Assembly (NCBI GenBank): GCA_017642895.1
Contig: JAEPON010000004.1
Location: 62,001-126,000 of the forward strand
Direction of reading: 5' to 3'
DNA length: 64,000 bases
Origin: Roseitalea sp.
GTDB lineage: Bacteria > Pseudomonadota > Alphaproteobacteria > Rhizobiales > Rhizobiaceae
Each line of letters starts with the position of its first letter. Within the stretch, counting starts at the first letter, position 1. Below the pieces are notes generated by a model that saw only the letters and a list, made by a program, of their open reading frames with translations, did no database searches and had not been told where the DNA came from. The translations under genes were made by a program, and so were the position numbers. Of this stretch, positions 10,824-19,551 are shown in pieces.

Positions 10824-12290
10824 TCAATAGGGCGCGTCGACCGGGCCGAGCCCGACATAGACGGTTCTGAACTGGCTGTAGTGGTCGATGGCCGCATGGC
10901 CGTTCTCCCGGCCGACGCCGGATTGCTTGATGCCGCCGAACGGCGCTTCGACGGGTGTCAGATTGTAGGTGTTGATGAAGCAGGTGCCGGCCTGGAGCTG
11001 CGCGATCACGCGATGGGCACGGGCGAGATCACGGGTGAAGACGCCGGCGGCCAGACCGAAATCGGTCGCGTTTGCGCGGGCGATCGCCTCATCCTCATCG
11101 TCGAAGGCGAGAACCGACAGGACCGGGCCGAAAATCTCTTCGCGCGCAATCGTCATCTGGTCGGTGACGCCGGTGAAGATGGTGGGCTCCATATAGAAGC
11201 CGGGCCGGTCAATGCGGTTGCCGCCCTTGATGATCTCGGCGCCTTCCGCGCGGCCGATATCCACATAGCCGAGCACCTTGTCGAGCTGGGCTTGCGATAC
11301 CAGCGGGCCGAAGCTGGTCGCCTCATCGAGCGGGTCGCCGATCACCGCGCCATTCGTGCGTTCGACCAGCCGTTCGACGAAGCGGTCGTGCAGGCCGCGC
11401 TGGACGAAGACGCGCGTGCCGTTCGAGCAGATCTGACCGGACGAATAGAAATTGCCGAGGATCGCGCCGCCGACTGCATCTTCGATGTCGGCATCGTCGA
11501 AGACCAAGATCGGCGATTTGCCGCCCAGTTCCATCGTCACATGTTTCATGTTGGCGGCGGCGGCCGAATAGACCTTTTGTCCGGTCGGCACCGAGCCGGT
11601 CAGCGAGACCTTGGCGATGCGCGGTTCGGTCGCCAGCACCGCGCCGACATCGCCATAGCCCTGGATGACGTTGAACAGGCCCGCCGGCGCGCCGGCCTCG
11701 ACCAGGATTTCTGCGATCTTCAGCGTGCAAAGCGGCGTCACTTCGGAGGGTTTGAAGACCATCGCATTGCCGCAGGCGAGCGCCGGCGCTGCCTTCCAGC
11801 AGGCAATCTGCGTGGGATAGTTCCACGCGCCGATGCCGGCGCAAACGCCGAGCGGCTCGCGCACCGTGTAGACGAAATCGTCGCCCAGCGGGATGTGTTC
11901 GCCGGTCAGCGTGGCGGCCAGATTGCCGAAATATTCCAGCGCATCGGCGCCGGACGAGGCATCGGCGACCAGTGTTTCGGACAGTGGCTTGCCGGTGTCG
12001 AGCGTCTCCAGTTCGGAGAGTTCACGATTGCGGTCGCGGATGATGTCGGCTGCGTGGCGCAGCACCCGTCCGCGCTCGGCGCCGGTCCGAGCCGCCCAGT
12101 CGGCCTGGGCCGAAACGGCGCTGTCCAGCGCGCGGTCGATGATGGCCTCGGTCGCGTTGTGGACGGTCGCGATCGTCTCGCCGGTGGCCGGATAGATCAC
12201 ATCGATCGCTTTGCCGGCCTTGTCCTCGATATAGGCGCCGCCGACAAAATGGCTGGCGTCGGGCTGGGTCGCGATGTTGGCAATGCTCAT
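10824..12290 (-). CDS. betB: Betaine aldehyde dehydrogenase
   Basis: 488-residue NAD(P)-dependent aldehyde dehydrogenase making glycine betaine, an osmoprotectant and carbon and nitrogen source. The catalytic Glu is in [20 protein letters not shown] and the catalytic Cys is in [13 protein letters not shown]. The C-terminal [17 protein letters not shown] is typical of BetB. The start ATG overlaps the betI stop by ATGA. The betI-betB-betA order is the usual proteobacterial arrangement. Confidence 0.96.
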   Translation of the reverse strand: MSIANIATQPDASHFVGGAYIEDKAGKAIDVIYPATGETIATVHNATEAIIDRALDSAVSAQADWAARTGAERGRVLRHAADIIRDRNRELSELETLDTGKPLSETLVADASSGADALEYFGNLAATLTGEHIPLGDDFVYTVREPLGVCAGIGAWNYPTQIACWKAAPALACGNAMVFKPSEVTPLCTLKIAEILVEAGAPAGLFNVIQGYGDVGAVLATEPRIAKVSLTGSVPTGQKVYSAAAANMKHVTMELGGKSPILVFDDADIEDAVGGAILGNFYSSGQICSNGTRVFVQRGLHDRFVERLVERTNGAVIGDPLDEATSFGPLVSQAQLDKVLGYVDIGRAEGAEIIKGGNRIDRPGFYMEPTIFTGVTDQMTIAREEIFGPVLSVLAFDDEDEAIARANATDFGLAAGVFTRDLARAHRVIAQLQAGTCFINTYNLTPVEAPFGGIKQSGVGRENGHAAIDHYSQFRTVYVGLGPVDAPY

Positions 12291-12874
12291 GCGTCCGTCT
12301 TTCTGCCGATCCAGGTTTCGGCGGCATCGAGTACCATGCGCGTCGCCGAACGGTTGTCCATGGCGCGGTCGCGCAACGCCTGACGCAGATAGACCCCGTC
12401 GATCAGGGCTGCGATGCGCAGCGCGATCACCGGCGCTTCGTCATCAACGAACGGCCGCAGATCATGGGTCAGATTGGACAGGAGCCGCTTCTGGTAGACA
12501 GCGAGCAGACGGCGCGCGGGTTCCGAGGTTTGCGCCAGAACATAGAAATTCAGCCAGGCCGCGATGATCTCGTCGTCGAACTGGTGCACGCAAAAGCTTG
12601 CCTCGACCAGCGCTTCGAGCCGTTGGCGGGGGCCGTTTGCCTTCTTCAACGCGGTGCGGACATCATCGCCGTAGACGGCCAGGATGTGGCGCATGGCGGC
12701 AAGGAAGATCTGGTCCTTGTTGCCGAAATAATGATGGGCGAGGGCCGAGGACATGCCCGCGCGCTTGGCGATCTGGGCAACGGTGACATCAAGCGAGCCG
12801 GCGCGGCCGATCTCGGCGATGGTCGCATTGACCAGCGCATCGCGGCGTATCGGCTCCATTCCGACCTTTGGCAT
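12287..12874 (-). CDS. betI: TetR-family choline-responsive repressor BetI
   Basis: 195-residue TetR-family repressor. The opening [22 protein letters not shown] and the [27 protein letters not shown] are hallmarks of BetI. The C-terminal ligand domain ([30 protein letters not shown]) matches the family in length and pattern. It represses bet genes until choline is present. It is divergent from choX, and a near-perfect palindrome stands between them. Confidence 0.95.
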   Translation of the reverse strand: MPKVGMEPIRRDALVNATIAEIGRAGSLDVTVAQIAKRAGMSSALAHHYFGNKDQIFLAAMRHILAVYGDDVRTALKKANGPRQRLEALVEASFCVHQFDDEIIAAWLNFYVLAQTSEPARRLLAVYQKRLLSNLTHDLRPFVDDEAPVIALRIAALIDGVYLRQALRDRAMDNRSATRMVLDAAETWIGRKTDA

Positions 12875-12916
12875 GGCGAATTCCCGGCGGGGCTTGTGTT
12901 TTCGGCGTAAACAAAG

Positions 12917-12936
12917 TTAATTGACTCGTCAATCAA
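12917..12936. promoter_or_regulatory. Probable BetI operator
   Basis: Inverted repeat TTAATTGAC-TC-GTCAATCAA with one mismatch in 9-base arms, 43 bases from both the betI and choX starts. BetI sites known from other bacteria are built on similar TTGATTG/CAATCAA arms. One site could control both divergent transcripts. Confidence 0.72.
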
Positions 12937-12979
12937 CAAAAACCGCACTGATCTGTCAAACCAAACCCGGGAGGCCCAC

Positions 12980-13909
12980 ATGAAATTCAAGACGATGTTC
13001 GCCGCGCTCGCTTTGTCGACCGCGATGGGCGCGCAGGCCCACGCGCAGTGCGAGGCCGTGACCTTCTCCGATGTCGGCTGGACCGATATCACCGCCACCA
13101 CCGCCGTCGCGACCGTCGTGCTCGAGGCACTGGGCTATGAGACCGAAACCAAGGTGCTGTCGGTGCCGGTGACCTACACCTCGTTGGCGCAGGGCGATGT
13201 GGATGTGTTCCTGGGCAACTGGATGCCGACCATGGAGGCCGACATCGCGCCCTATCGCGACGACGGCACGGTCGACACCGTGCGTACAAATCTGGAAGGT
13301 GCCAAATATACGCTTGCGACCAATGCGGCGGGCGCTGCGCTCGGCATCGGCGATTTCGCCGACATCGCCACCCATGCGGACGCGCTCGATTCCACCATTT
13401 ACGGCATCGAGCCGGGCAATGACGGCAACCGGCTGATCCTCGACATGATCGAGGGCGATGCGTTCGGCCTTTCGGACTTTGAAGTGGCCGAAAGCTCCGA
13501 GCAGGGCATGCTGGCCCAGGTCGAGCGCGCCTCGCGCCGCGACGAGCCGATCGTCTTCCTTGGCTGGGAACCGCACCCGATGAACGCCAGTTTCGAACTG
13601 ACCTACCTGACCGGCGGGGACGATTTCTTCGGTCCCAATCTGGGCGGGGCAACCGTGATGACCAACACGCGCGCCGGTTATGTCGATGAATGCCCCAATG
13701 TGGGCGCGCTGTTGAACAATCTCGAATTCACGCTGGCCATGGAAAACGAGATCATGGGGGCGATCCTCAATGACGGAGAAGATCCGGCCGATGCGGCCAA
13801 GGCGTGGCTGGCGGCCAATCCGGACACGCTCGGCCCGTGGCTGGACGGGGTGACGGCGCTCGATGGCGGTGATGCGATGGCCTCCGTCAAGGGTGCGCTG
13901 GGCATGTGA
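12980..13909 (+). CDS. choX: Choline ABC transporter substrate-binding protein
   Basis: 309-residue periplasmic binding protein of the ProX/OpuAC family. The signal peptide ends near AQAHAQC (about 22). Aromatic residues positioned for an ammonium box are visible in FSDVGWTD, LGNWMP and LGWEPHPMN, as in rhizobial ChoX. GGGAGG precedes ATG. It is followed by a strong terminator, so its mRNA can be made in excess over the downstream choW and choV, as is usual for binding proteins. Divergent from betI. Confidence 0.94.
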   Translation: MKFKTMFAALALSTAMGAQAHAQCEAVTFSDVGWTDITATTAVATVVLEALGYETETKVLSVPVTYTSLAQGDVDVFLGNWMPTMEADIAPYRDDGTVDTVRTNLEGAKYTLATNAAGAALGIGDFADIATHADALDSTIYGIEPGNDGNRLILDMIEGDAFGLSDFEVAESSEQGMLAQVERASRRDEPIVFLGWEPHPMNASFELTYLTGGDDFFGPNLGGATVMTNTRAGYVDECPNVGALLNNLEFTLAMENEIMGAILNDGEDPADAAKAWLAANPDTLGPWLDGVTALDGGDAMASVKGALGM

Positions 13910-13915
13910 TGCCGG

Positions 13916-13947
13916 AAGGGCCTCCCGCGCGGAGGCCCTTTTCGTTT
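13916..13947 (+). terminator. Rho-independent terminator after choX
   Basis: Perfect 10-pair stem AAGGGCCTCC / GGAGGCCCTT with loop CGCGC, then TTCGTTT. It starts 7 bases after the choX stop. It may be partial, setting a ratio between ChoX and the downstream NMO-ChoW-ChoV. Confidence 0.82.
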
Positions 13948-13987
13948 CGCAACGGTGCAAATCGCCGTCGTGAAACCGGGGGAAGCG

Positions 13988-15094
13988 ATGATGCGTCAAT
14001 CCGTCCGGCACTGGCCCGCCACACCGCTCGCCAAACGCCTCGGCCTCCAATGGCCGATCCTGCTGGCGCCGATGGCCGGTACATCGACGCCGGAACTGGC
14101 GGCCGGCGTTGCGGCGGCCGGCGGTCTGGGATCGCTCGGATGCGCAACGCAGCCGGTCGATGTCAGCCACCGCCAGATTGCCGCTTTCCGGCAGATCTCC
14201 AATGGCGGCCTGAACGTCAATTTCTTCTGCCACGAGCGGCCCGCCGACATTGTCGCGCGGTCGCAGGCGGCGCGTGAACGACTGGCGCCCTTCTATGCGG
14301 AGGCGGGAATCGGCACGCCGCCGGAAGCGGCCGAACCGTTCGTTCCGTTCGGTGCCGATCATCTTGCGCTCGTCGAAGAGTTCCGTCCCGACGTGGTCAG
14401 CTTCCATTTCGGCCTGCCGGCGCAGGACCTGCTCAATCGCGTGCGGGCGACGGGCGCCACCATTTTCTGTACGGCCACCACCGTCGCCGAAGCCCGTCAT
14501 CTGGAAGGGCAGGGCGTCGATGCCATCGTCGCGCAAGGGATCGAAGCCGGCGGCCATCGGGGGGTCTTTCTCGACACACCGCTCAGCCAGCATTCCGGGC
14601 TGATGGCGCTGCTGCCGCAGATCGTCGATGCCGTCGATGTGCCGGTCATCGCCGCCGGCGGGATTGCCGACGGGCGGGGGATCGCGGCGGCCATGATGCT
14701 GGGCGCACAGGCCGTGCAGATCGGAACTGCCTTCCTGCGCTGTCCGGAAGCGGCGACGCCGGCGCCGCATCGCGACCGGCTGCGTGATGCCGGAGAGGGC
14801 GCGACACGCCTGACGCGCCTGTTTTCCGGCCGCCCGGCGCGCAGCGTCGTCAACCGGCTGATGCGCGAGCTTGATGACAGCGAGGCGGAGGCCGCGCCCT
14901 ATCCGGCGCAGATATCGCTGGTCGCGCCGCTGGCAAAGGCCGTCGCCGAGGCAGACCGGCCGGACGTGTCGTCCATCTGGGCGGGGCAGGCGGTGGGGCT
15001 GGGCCGCGACATGCCCGCCGCCCAACTCACGGAACGCCTGGCGGCCGAGGCCGACACGCTGATGCGGCCGGCCAACACAGAAACGGATCGCTGA
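13988..15094 (+). CDS. Nitronate monooxygenase family protein inside the choline transporter locus
   Basis: 368-residue FMN TIM-barrel protein of the 2-nitropropane dioxygenase/nitronate monooxygenase family, which oxidises toxic alkyl nitronates. PILLAPMAGTSTPELAAGV opens the barrel. The active-site loop is VAQGIEAGGHRG with the catalytic His, and the phosphate-binding part is AAGGIADGRGIAAAMMLGA. Tandem ATGs at 13988/13991 follow GGGGGAAG; an earlier GTG at 13955 has poorer support. It is separated from choX by a terminator but lies only 3 bases before choW, so it is co-transcribed with the transporter membrane and ATPase genes. A link to choline metabolism is not known to me. Confidence 0.85.
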   Translation: MMRQSVRHWPATPLAKRLGLQWPILLAPMAGTSTPELAAGVAAAGGLGSLGCATQPVDVSHRQIAAFRQISNGGLNVNFFCHERPADIVARSQAARERLAPFYAEAGIGTPPEAAEPFVPFGADHLALVEEFRPDVVSFHFGLPAQDLLNRVRATGATIFCTATTVAEARHLEGQGVDAIVAQGIEAGGHRGVFLDTPLSQHSGLMALLPQIVDAVDVPVIAAGGIADGRGIAAAMMLGAQAVQIGTAFLRCPEAATPAPHRDRLRDAGEGATRLTRLFSGRPARSVVNRLMRELDDSEAEAAPYPAQISLVAPLAKAVAEADRPDVSSIWAGQAVGLGRDMPAAQLTERLAAEADTLMRPANTETDR

Positions 15095-15097
15095 CCG

Positions 15098-15934
15098 ATG
15101 AACTGGCTGACCGACAACAAGATACCCGTGGGCGATGCGGCTGGCGCGTTCTTCGATTGGCTTCAGGACAATGGCGCCTTCTTCTTCGACGGCCTGTCGG
15201 ATGCGATGGACGTTTTGATCGATGCGATCCTTTGGGTTCTGCAGACGCCGCATCCGCTGATCGTCGTTGCCGCGTTCGTCGCGCTGACATGGGCGCTGCA
15301 GCGGCGCTGGTCGGTCTGCGCGCTGGTGGGCCTTGGGTTCCTGTTCATCCTCAATCAGGGCTATTGGGAAGAGACGACCGAAAGCCTGACACTGGTCCTG
15401 TCGGCCTGTCTGGTCTGCATGGCGATCGGCGTGCCGATCGGCATCGCGGCGGCGCACAGGCCGCGCCTTTATGCCTATATGCGGCCGGTGCTCGACCTGA
15501 TGCAGACCCTGCCAACCTTTGTCTATCTCATTCCGGCGATCGTCTTTTTCGGGATCGGCATGGTGCCGGGCCTGATCGCGACGGTCATCTTCGTCCTGCC
15601 GGCGCCGATCCGATTGACCCATTTGGGCGTTTCCTCGACGCCGATGCCGCTGCTCGAAGCCGCCCGCGCATTCGGCGCAACGCCGCGCCAGACGCTGTGG
15701 AAGGTGGAACTGCCTTACGCCTTTCCGCAGATCATGGCCGGGCTCAACCAGACGATCATGCTGTCGCTCTCCATGGTGGTGATCGCGGCGCTGGTCGGTG
15801 CTGACGGTCTCGGGGTCCCGGTGGTGCGGGCGCTGAACCGTGTCGATACGGCGCTTGGCTTTGAAAGCGGCTTCATCATCGTGGTGGTCGCGATCATGCT
15901 CGACCGGATGCTGCGCATCGAGGCGCGCAAATGA
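15098..15934 (+). CDS. choW: Choline ABC transporter permease
   Basis: 278-residue ProW/OpuAB-type permease. About six membrane segments surround the permease core, with the coupling region SSTPMPLLEAARAFGATPRQTLWKVELPYAFPQI. The length and N-terminal amphipathic region (NWLTDNKIPVGDAAGAFFDWLQDN) match rhizobial ChoW. It overlaps choV by ATGA. Confidence 0.93.
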   Translation: MNWLTDNKIPVGDAAGAFFDWLQDNGAFFFDGLSDAMDVLIDAILWVLQTPHPLIVVAAFVALTWALQRRWSVCALVGLGFLFILNQGYWEETTESLTLVLSACLVCMAIGVPIGIAAAHRPRLYAYMRPVLDLMQTLPTFVYLIPAIVFFGIGMVPGLIATVIFVLPAPIRLTHLGVSSTPMPLLEAARAFGATPRQTLWKVELPYAFPQIMAGLNQTIMLSLSMVVIAALVGADGLGVPVVRALNRVDTALGFESGFIIVVVAIMLDRMLRIEARK

Positions 15935-16953
15935 GCGTCGCGGTCGCGTTCGATGCGGTGAACATCGTCTTCGGCGACAAGCCGGCCGAAGCGTTGCCGC
16001 TGATGGATGAAGGCCGCACGCGCGGCGACATCCAGGCCGAAACCGGGCAGGTGCTGGGCGTGCACGATTGCTCGCTCGACGTGGGCGAGGGCGAAATCGT
16101 CGTTCTGATGGGCCTTTCCGGGTCCGGCAAGTCGACGCTTTTGCGCGCGGTCAACGGGCTCAACCCGGTGGTGCGCGGCGCGGTGCACGTCAATGATGGC
16201 GACCGGATGGTCGAGGTGTCGTCGGCGACTGCGGACGCGCTTCGCCGCATCCGGCTTGAGCGCGTCGCCATGGTGTTCCAGCAGTTCGGCCTCCTGCCTT
16301 GGCGCACGGTGCGCGACAATGTCGGGCTGGGGCTGGAACTGGCCGGTCTGGATCGGGCCGAACGGGCGCGGCGTGTCGATGACCAGTTGGCGCTGGTCGG
16401 GCTCGATGGGTGGGCCGACCGCAAGGTGGGCGAACTGTCGGGCGGCATGCAGCAGCGCGTCGGGCTGGCGCGCGCCTTTGCGACCAATGCGCCGATCCTT
16501 CTGATGGACGAACCGTTCTCCGCGCTCGACCCGTTGATCCGCACGCGCCTGCAGGACGAACTGATCGATTTGCAAGCCAAGCTCAAGCGGACGATCATCT
16601 TCGTCAGCCATGATCTGGACGAAGCGTTCAAGCTGGGCGACCGGATCGCCATCATGGAAGGGGGGCGGATCGTCCAGTGCGGCACGCCGCAGCAGATCTT
16701 CTCCGATCCGGTCAATGATTATGTGGCCGATTTCGTCGCGCACATGAATCCGCTCGGCGTCCTGTGCGCGCGCGACATCATGGCCCCGCCCGGCGATCCG
16801 GTGCGGGAAACGGTGGTCGCGGAGATGAGTGTGCGCGATGTCATGGAAAAGCTGCGCGCTGCCGAGGCGGTCGCCGTCACGGATGGGGGTGAAACGGTCG
16901 GGCGCATCAGCCGCGCCGACGTGATGGCCAAACTGCTCGACCCGCGCGGCTGA
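15931..16953 (+). CDS. choV: Choline ABC transporter ATP-binding protein
   Basis: 340-residue ProV-type ATPase. Walker A is GLSGSGKST, the Q-loop MVFQQFGLLPWRTV, the signature LSGGMQQRVGLARAF, Walker B ILLMDEPFSALDPLIR and the switch His is in VSHDLDEAFKLGD. The long N-terminal lead (FGDKPAEALPLMDEGRTRGDI) is characteristic of choline ChoV. Only one short CBS-like region remains at the C-terminus, compared with the tandem CBS domains of OpuAA/ProV. Confidence 0.93.
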   Translation: MSVAVAFDAVNIVFGDKPAEALPLMDEGRTRGDIQAETGQVLGVHDCSLDVGEGEIVVLMGLSGSGKSTLLRAVNGLNPVVRGAVHVNDGDRMVEVSSATADALRRIRLERVAMVFQQFGLLPWRTVRDNVGLGLELAGLDRAERARRVDDQLALVGLDGWADRKVGELSGGMQQRVGLARAFATNAPILLMDEPFSALDPLIRTRLQDELIDLQAKLKRTIIFVSHDLDEAFKLGDRIAIMEGGRIVQCGTPQQIFSDPVNDYVADFVAHMNPLGVLCARDIMAPPGDPVRETVVAEMSVRDVMEKLRAAEAVAVTDGGETVGRISRADVMAKLLDPRG

Positions 16954-16997
16954 CGACGGCGCGACGGGCATTGCGATCACGGGGGCGGGGAACAGGT

Positions 16998-17031
16998 GCA
17001 AGGGCCGCGGCCGGGGAGCCGCGGTCCTTGC
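16998..17031. terminator. Strong hairpin after choV
   Basis: A 14-pair stem (GCAAGGGCCGCGGC / GCCGCGGTCCTTGC, one G-T wobble) with a six-base loop. It lies 44 bases after choV and 52 bases from the stop of the convergent small exported-protein gene. There is no T tract, so it may act as an RNA end-protecting hairpin or in both directions. Confidence 0.5.
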
Positions 17032-17083
17032 GGGCCGCCTTGCGAGGGTGGGCCTGGTTCAGGAGCAAGGCGGCCTGTTCGCA

Positions 17084-17338
17084 TCAACGCAACGGCGTCG
17101 ACTTGTACTGCCAAAGGATGTCGCCGGTTGCGCTGTCCCGGACGGTGGTGACGGTGCAGTCGCAGAACGGGTCCTGCGCATGCTCGTAGCTGCGTTCGCC
17201 GCCGATCGAAGCGGTCGCGGCGCGGTCGATCGCAGGGCCCTGATCAATGGTAAGTGCATCGAGAGCGCCGGCGCTGGCGATGGCGGGCAGCGCGACGAGG
17301 GCGGCGGCGGTGAGGGCGATGGTGGGGAGGTTTTTCAC
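17084..17338 (-). CDS. Small exported protein of unknown function
   Basis: 84 residues with a clear signal peptide (KNLPTIALTAAALVALPAIASA, cleavage near 23). The mature part of about 60 residues contains an adjacent Cys pair (DPFCDCTV) and ends DILWQYKSTPLR. The start is GTG behind GGAAAGGA. It is divergent from the TetR gene, with two matching palindromes in between, so it is the likely regulatory target. No family recognised. The CxC could be a disulfide or metal site. Confidence 0.62.
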   Translation of the reverse strand: MKNLPTIALTAAALVALPAIASAGALDALTIDQGPAIDRAATASIGGERSYEHAQDPFCDCTVTTVRDSATGDILWQYKSTPLR

Positions 17339-17370
17339 GGTCTGGGTCCTTTCCTGTTTCTGTCTGATTC

Positions 17371-17393
17371 ATGAACTGAACTGTTCAGTTCAT
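17371..17393. promoter_or_regulatory. TetR operator 1
   Basis: Perfect odd palindrome: ATGAACTGAAC, central T, then GTTCAGTTCAT. It lies 33 bases from the start of the small exported-protein gene, on its promoter side. Confidence 0.75.
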
Positions 17394-17436
17394 TAGCTTG
17401 AATTTGTCGAAGGGGCCTGCTATTGTCAATGAAAAA

Positions 17437-17459
17437 ATGAACTGAACGGTTTATTTCAG
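17437..17459. promoter_or_regulatory. TetR operator 2
   Basis: The left arm ATGAACTGAAC is identical to operator 1; the right arm GTTTATTTCAG matches 8 of 11 positions. It sits 14 bases before the TetR start, which suggests autoregulation. The centres are 66 bases apart. Confidence 0.65.
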
Positions 17460-17473
17460 TCCAAGGTATTGAA

Positions 17474-18100
17474 ATGGCGGAACAATTAAGTGCCCGGAGT
17501 GCAGCCAAGTGCGAGCTGATCGTGAATGGGGCCACCCTGATCTTCGAACGCGAGGGCTTTGAAGGGGCGAGCGTCGACATGATCGCCGAGGCGGCGAACG
17601 TCTCCAAGGCGACGCTCTACAAATATTTTCCGAACAAGGAAGAGCTGTTCCAGGTGAGCATCAGGCGCCTGTGCGAGCGCTATTCCAAATCGCTGGAGCG
17701 GTTGGCGGTCGACGAGGACGATCACGATGCCGTTTTGATGGCGATGGCCGGGATCGTCGTGCGGACCTTCGCTTCACAGCTTCTGATCGACCTGTTCCGG
17801 CTGGCGCTGGCCGAATCGCTGCGCTTTCCTGAACTGGGCCGCACCTTTTACGAGGCCGGTCCGCAGGAGGCGACACGGCACATCAAGGCCAATCTGGAGC
17901 GCCTGGTGGCCGGTGGGTGGCTCGCCATAGATGATTGCGAACTGGCCGCGCGCCAGTTCAAGGAACTGTGCAAGGCCGAACTGTTCCATCTGGCGGTGCT
18001 GGGCATTCGCGATGACTTCACCGAGGAGGAGTTCGAGCAGGTGGCGCGCCGGGCCGTTGACATGTTCGCCCGCGCCTATGCGCCGGCTGAACCGAGCTGA
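17474..18100 (+). CDS. TetR/AcrR-family regulator with AefR-like C-terminal domain
   Basis: 208-residue one-component regulator. The HTH is at about 29-60 (GASVDMIAEAANVSKATLYKYFPNKEELF). The C-terminal half (LIDLFRLALAESLRFPELGRTFYEAGP) resembles the AefR-type ligand domain found with efflux or envelope genes. ATG follows AAGGT. Two palindromes upstream fit TetR operators. The only neighbour they can serve is the small exported-protein gene on the other strand. The ligand is unknown. Confidence 0.88.
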   Translation: MAEQLSARSAAKCELIVNGATLIFEREGFEGASVDMIAEAANVSKATLYKYFPNKEELFQVSIRRLCERYSKSLERLAVDEDDHDAVLMAMAGIVVRTFASQLLIDLFRLALAESLRFPELGRTFYEAGPQEATRHIKANLERLVAGGWLAIDDCELAARQFKELCKAELFHLAVLGIRDDFTEEEFEQVARRAVDMFARAYAPAEPS

Positions 18101-18228
18101 CGGCCAATCGGCCGGATCGCCTGACCGGGCCGCATCCACGAGCGCATGGCCTAAGGCCTTGCGGGAGAGGGCCGGTTGGTGTTCCTGTCTGGGCTGTCCC
18201 ATCCAGCCCGGCCCCGCAAGGAACGACC

Positions 18229-19551
18229 ATGTCCGAATTCGACCTGATCATCGAGAACACCATCGTCGTGACCGCCGATGCGGAGGGCCGCGTTGTGGAC
18301 AAGGGCGGTGTTGCGGTGGCTGGCGGGCGCATCGCCCAGGTCCTGCCCCAGGCCGATCTGGAGCCGATGAAATCCCGCGCCGCAAGGGTGATCGATGGAA
18401 GCGGGCACATCCTGATGCCGGGCCTCATCAACACACACTGCCATGCCGGTGACTGCCTGTTTCGTGGCCTTGTCGAGAACCTGCCGCTGGAAGCCTGGCT
18501 CCAGACGGTCTGGAAGGCGGAAGGCGCCATTCTCGATCCCGATACGACGCGGCTCGGCTCCGTGATCGGCTTTGCCGAACAGCTCTTGTCCGGCGTGACG
18601 ACGGTGATGGACATGTTCTGGTATCCGCGTGCGACGGTGGAGGCGGCACGGGCTGTCGGGCTGCGCGTCACCGCTGGCGGCATCTTTTTCGATCCGCCCG
18701 GCATGGACAAGAAGACCGCCGACAGCCGGCAGGGGGATGCCGAGCGGTTCATCGCGGAATTTGCCGACGCCGATGACGTGATCGTCGCCACAATGCCGCA
18801 CGGCGCCTACACGGTCTCGCCGGACAATCTGCGGCTCGCCAAGGACATCGCCGAGGCGCATGGCGCGCTCTATCACGTGCATGCCGCCGAAACCCAGGCC
18901 GAGCAGGCCGATGTGACGAGCCGCTATGGCCGGTCGGTGATCCGGCACATGGATCATCTGGGGCTTCTGGATGAGCGCACGGTGCTGGCCCATTGCGTCC
19001 ACCTGGACGATGAGGAAATCGCGATCCTGGCCCGCACGGGCGCGACGGCGGTCCACAATCCCGTGTCCAACCTCAAGCTCGGCTCGGGCATCGCCCGCAT
19101 TCCCGACCTTCTTGCGGCCGGCGTGCGCGTGACGCTTGGCACGGACGGCGCGATCAGCGGAAACGATCTGGACATGTGGCTGGCGATCCGGCTCGCTGCG
19201 ATGCTGCACAAGGGCGCGGCGATGGATGCGGAGGCGGTCTCGACCGGTCAGGCGCTGGCCATGGCGACGCGCGAGGGCGCGGCGGCGCTCGGTGCCGGCG
19301 ACCGGCTGGGCACGCTGGAGCCCGGCAAGTTCGCCGACATGGCGATGGTCGACATCCGACGCGCCCATGCGGTGCCGCTGTTTGATCCGGTCACCCATCT
19401 GATCTATTCGGCCAACAAATCCGATGTCCGCCATGTCTTCCTGGGCGGCGAACAGGTCGTCTGCGACGGCGTGCTGACCCGCATGGACATCGCCCGTCCC
19501 GTTGCCCAGGTGCAGGCGATGGCGCCGCGCATCGCCGCGACCATTGCATGA
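18229..19551 (+). CDS. TRZ/ATZ-family amidohydrolase, probable 5'-modified adenosine (MTA/SAH/5'-dAdo) deaminase
   Basis: 440-residue metal-dependent deaminase. The metal-binding HxH is at 70-72 (NTHCHAGDCLFRGL), with further ligands in YHVHAAETQAEQ, LAHCVHLDDEE and TLGTDGAISGNDLD. The stretch FRGLVENLPLEAWLQTVWKAE and the NPVSNLKLGSG motif place it near MTA/SAH deaminases (MtaD, DadD) rather than guanine deaminase. The expected reaction is deamination of MTA or 5'-deoxyadenosine to the inosine analogue. The next gene, overlapping by ATGA, encodes a phosphorylase suited to 6-oxopurine nucleosides, and MtnK/MtnA genes follow, which supports this role. Guanine or 8-oxoguanine deaminase is the main alternative. 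Confidence 0.78.
   Translation: MSEFDLIIENTIVVTADAEGRVVDKGGVAVAGGRIAQVLPQADLEPMKSRAARVIDGSGHILMPGLINTHCHAGDCLFRGLVENLPLEAWLQTVWKAEGAILDPDTTRLGSVIGFAEQLLSGVTTVMDMFWYPRATVEAARAVGLRVTAGGIFFDPPGMDKKTADSRQGDAERFIAEFADADDVIVATMPHGAYTVSPDNLRLAKDIAEAHGALYHVHAAETQAEQADVTSRYGRSVIRHMDHLGLLDERTVLAHCVHLDDEEIAILARTGATAVHNPVSNLKLGSGIARIPDLLAAGVRVTLGTDGAISGNDLDMWLAIRLAAMLHKGAAMDAEAVSTGQALAMATREGAAALGAGDRLGTLEPGKFADMAMVDIRRAHAVPLFDPVTHLIYSANKSDVRHVFLGGEQVVCDGVLTRMDIARPVAQVQAMAPRIAATIA

Noticed and set aside
18150..18215. GGGCTG/CAGCCC hairpin nested in GGGCCGG/CCGGCCC before the deaminase gene
   Set aside because: Plausible tetR terminator, but the arms are short and far apart with no T tract, so support was too weak to list.
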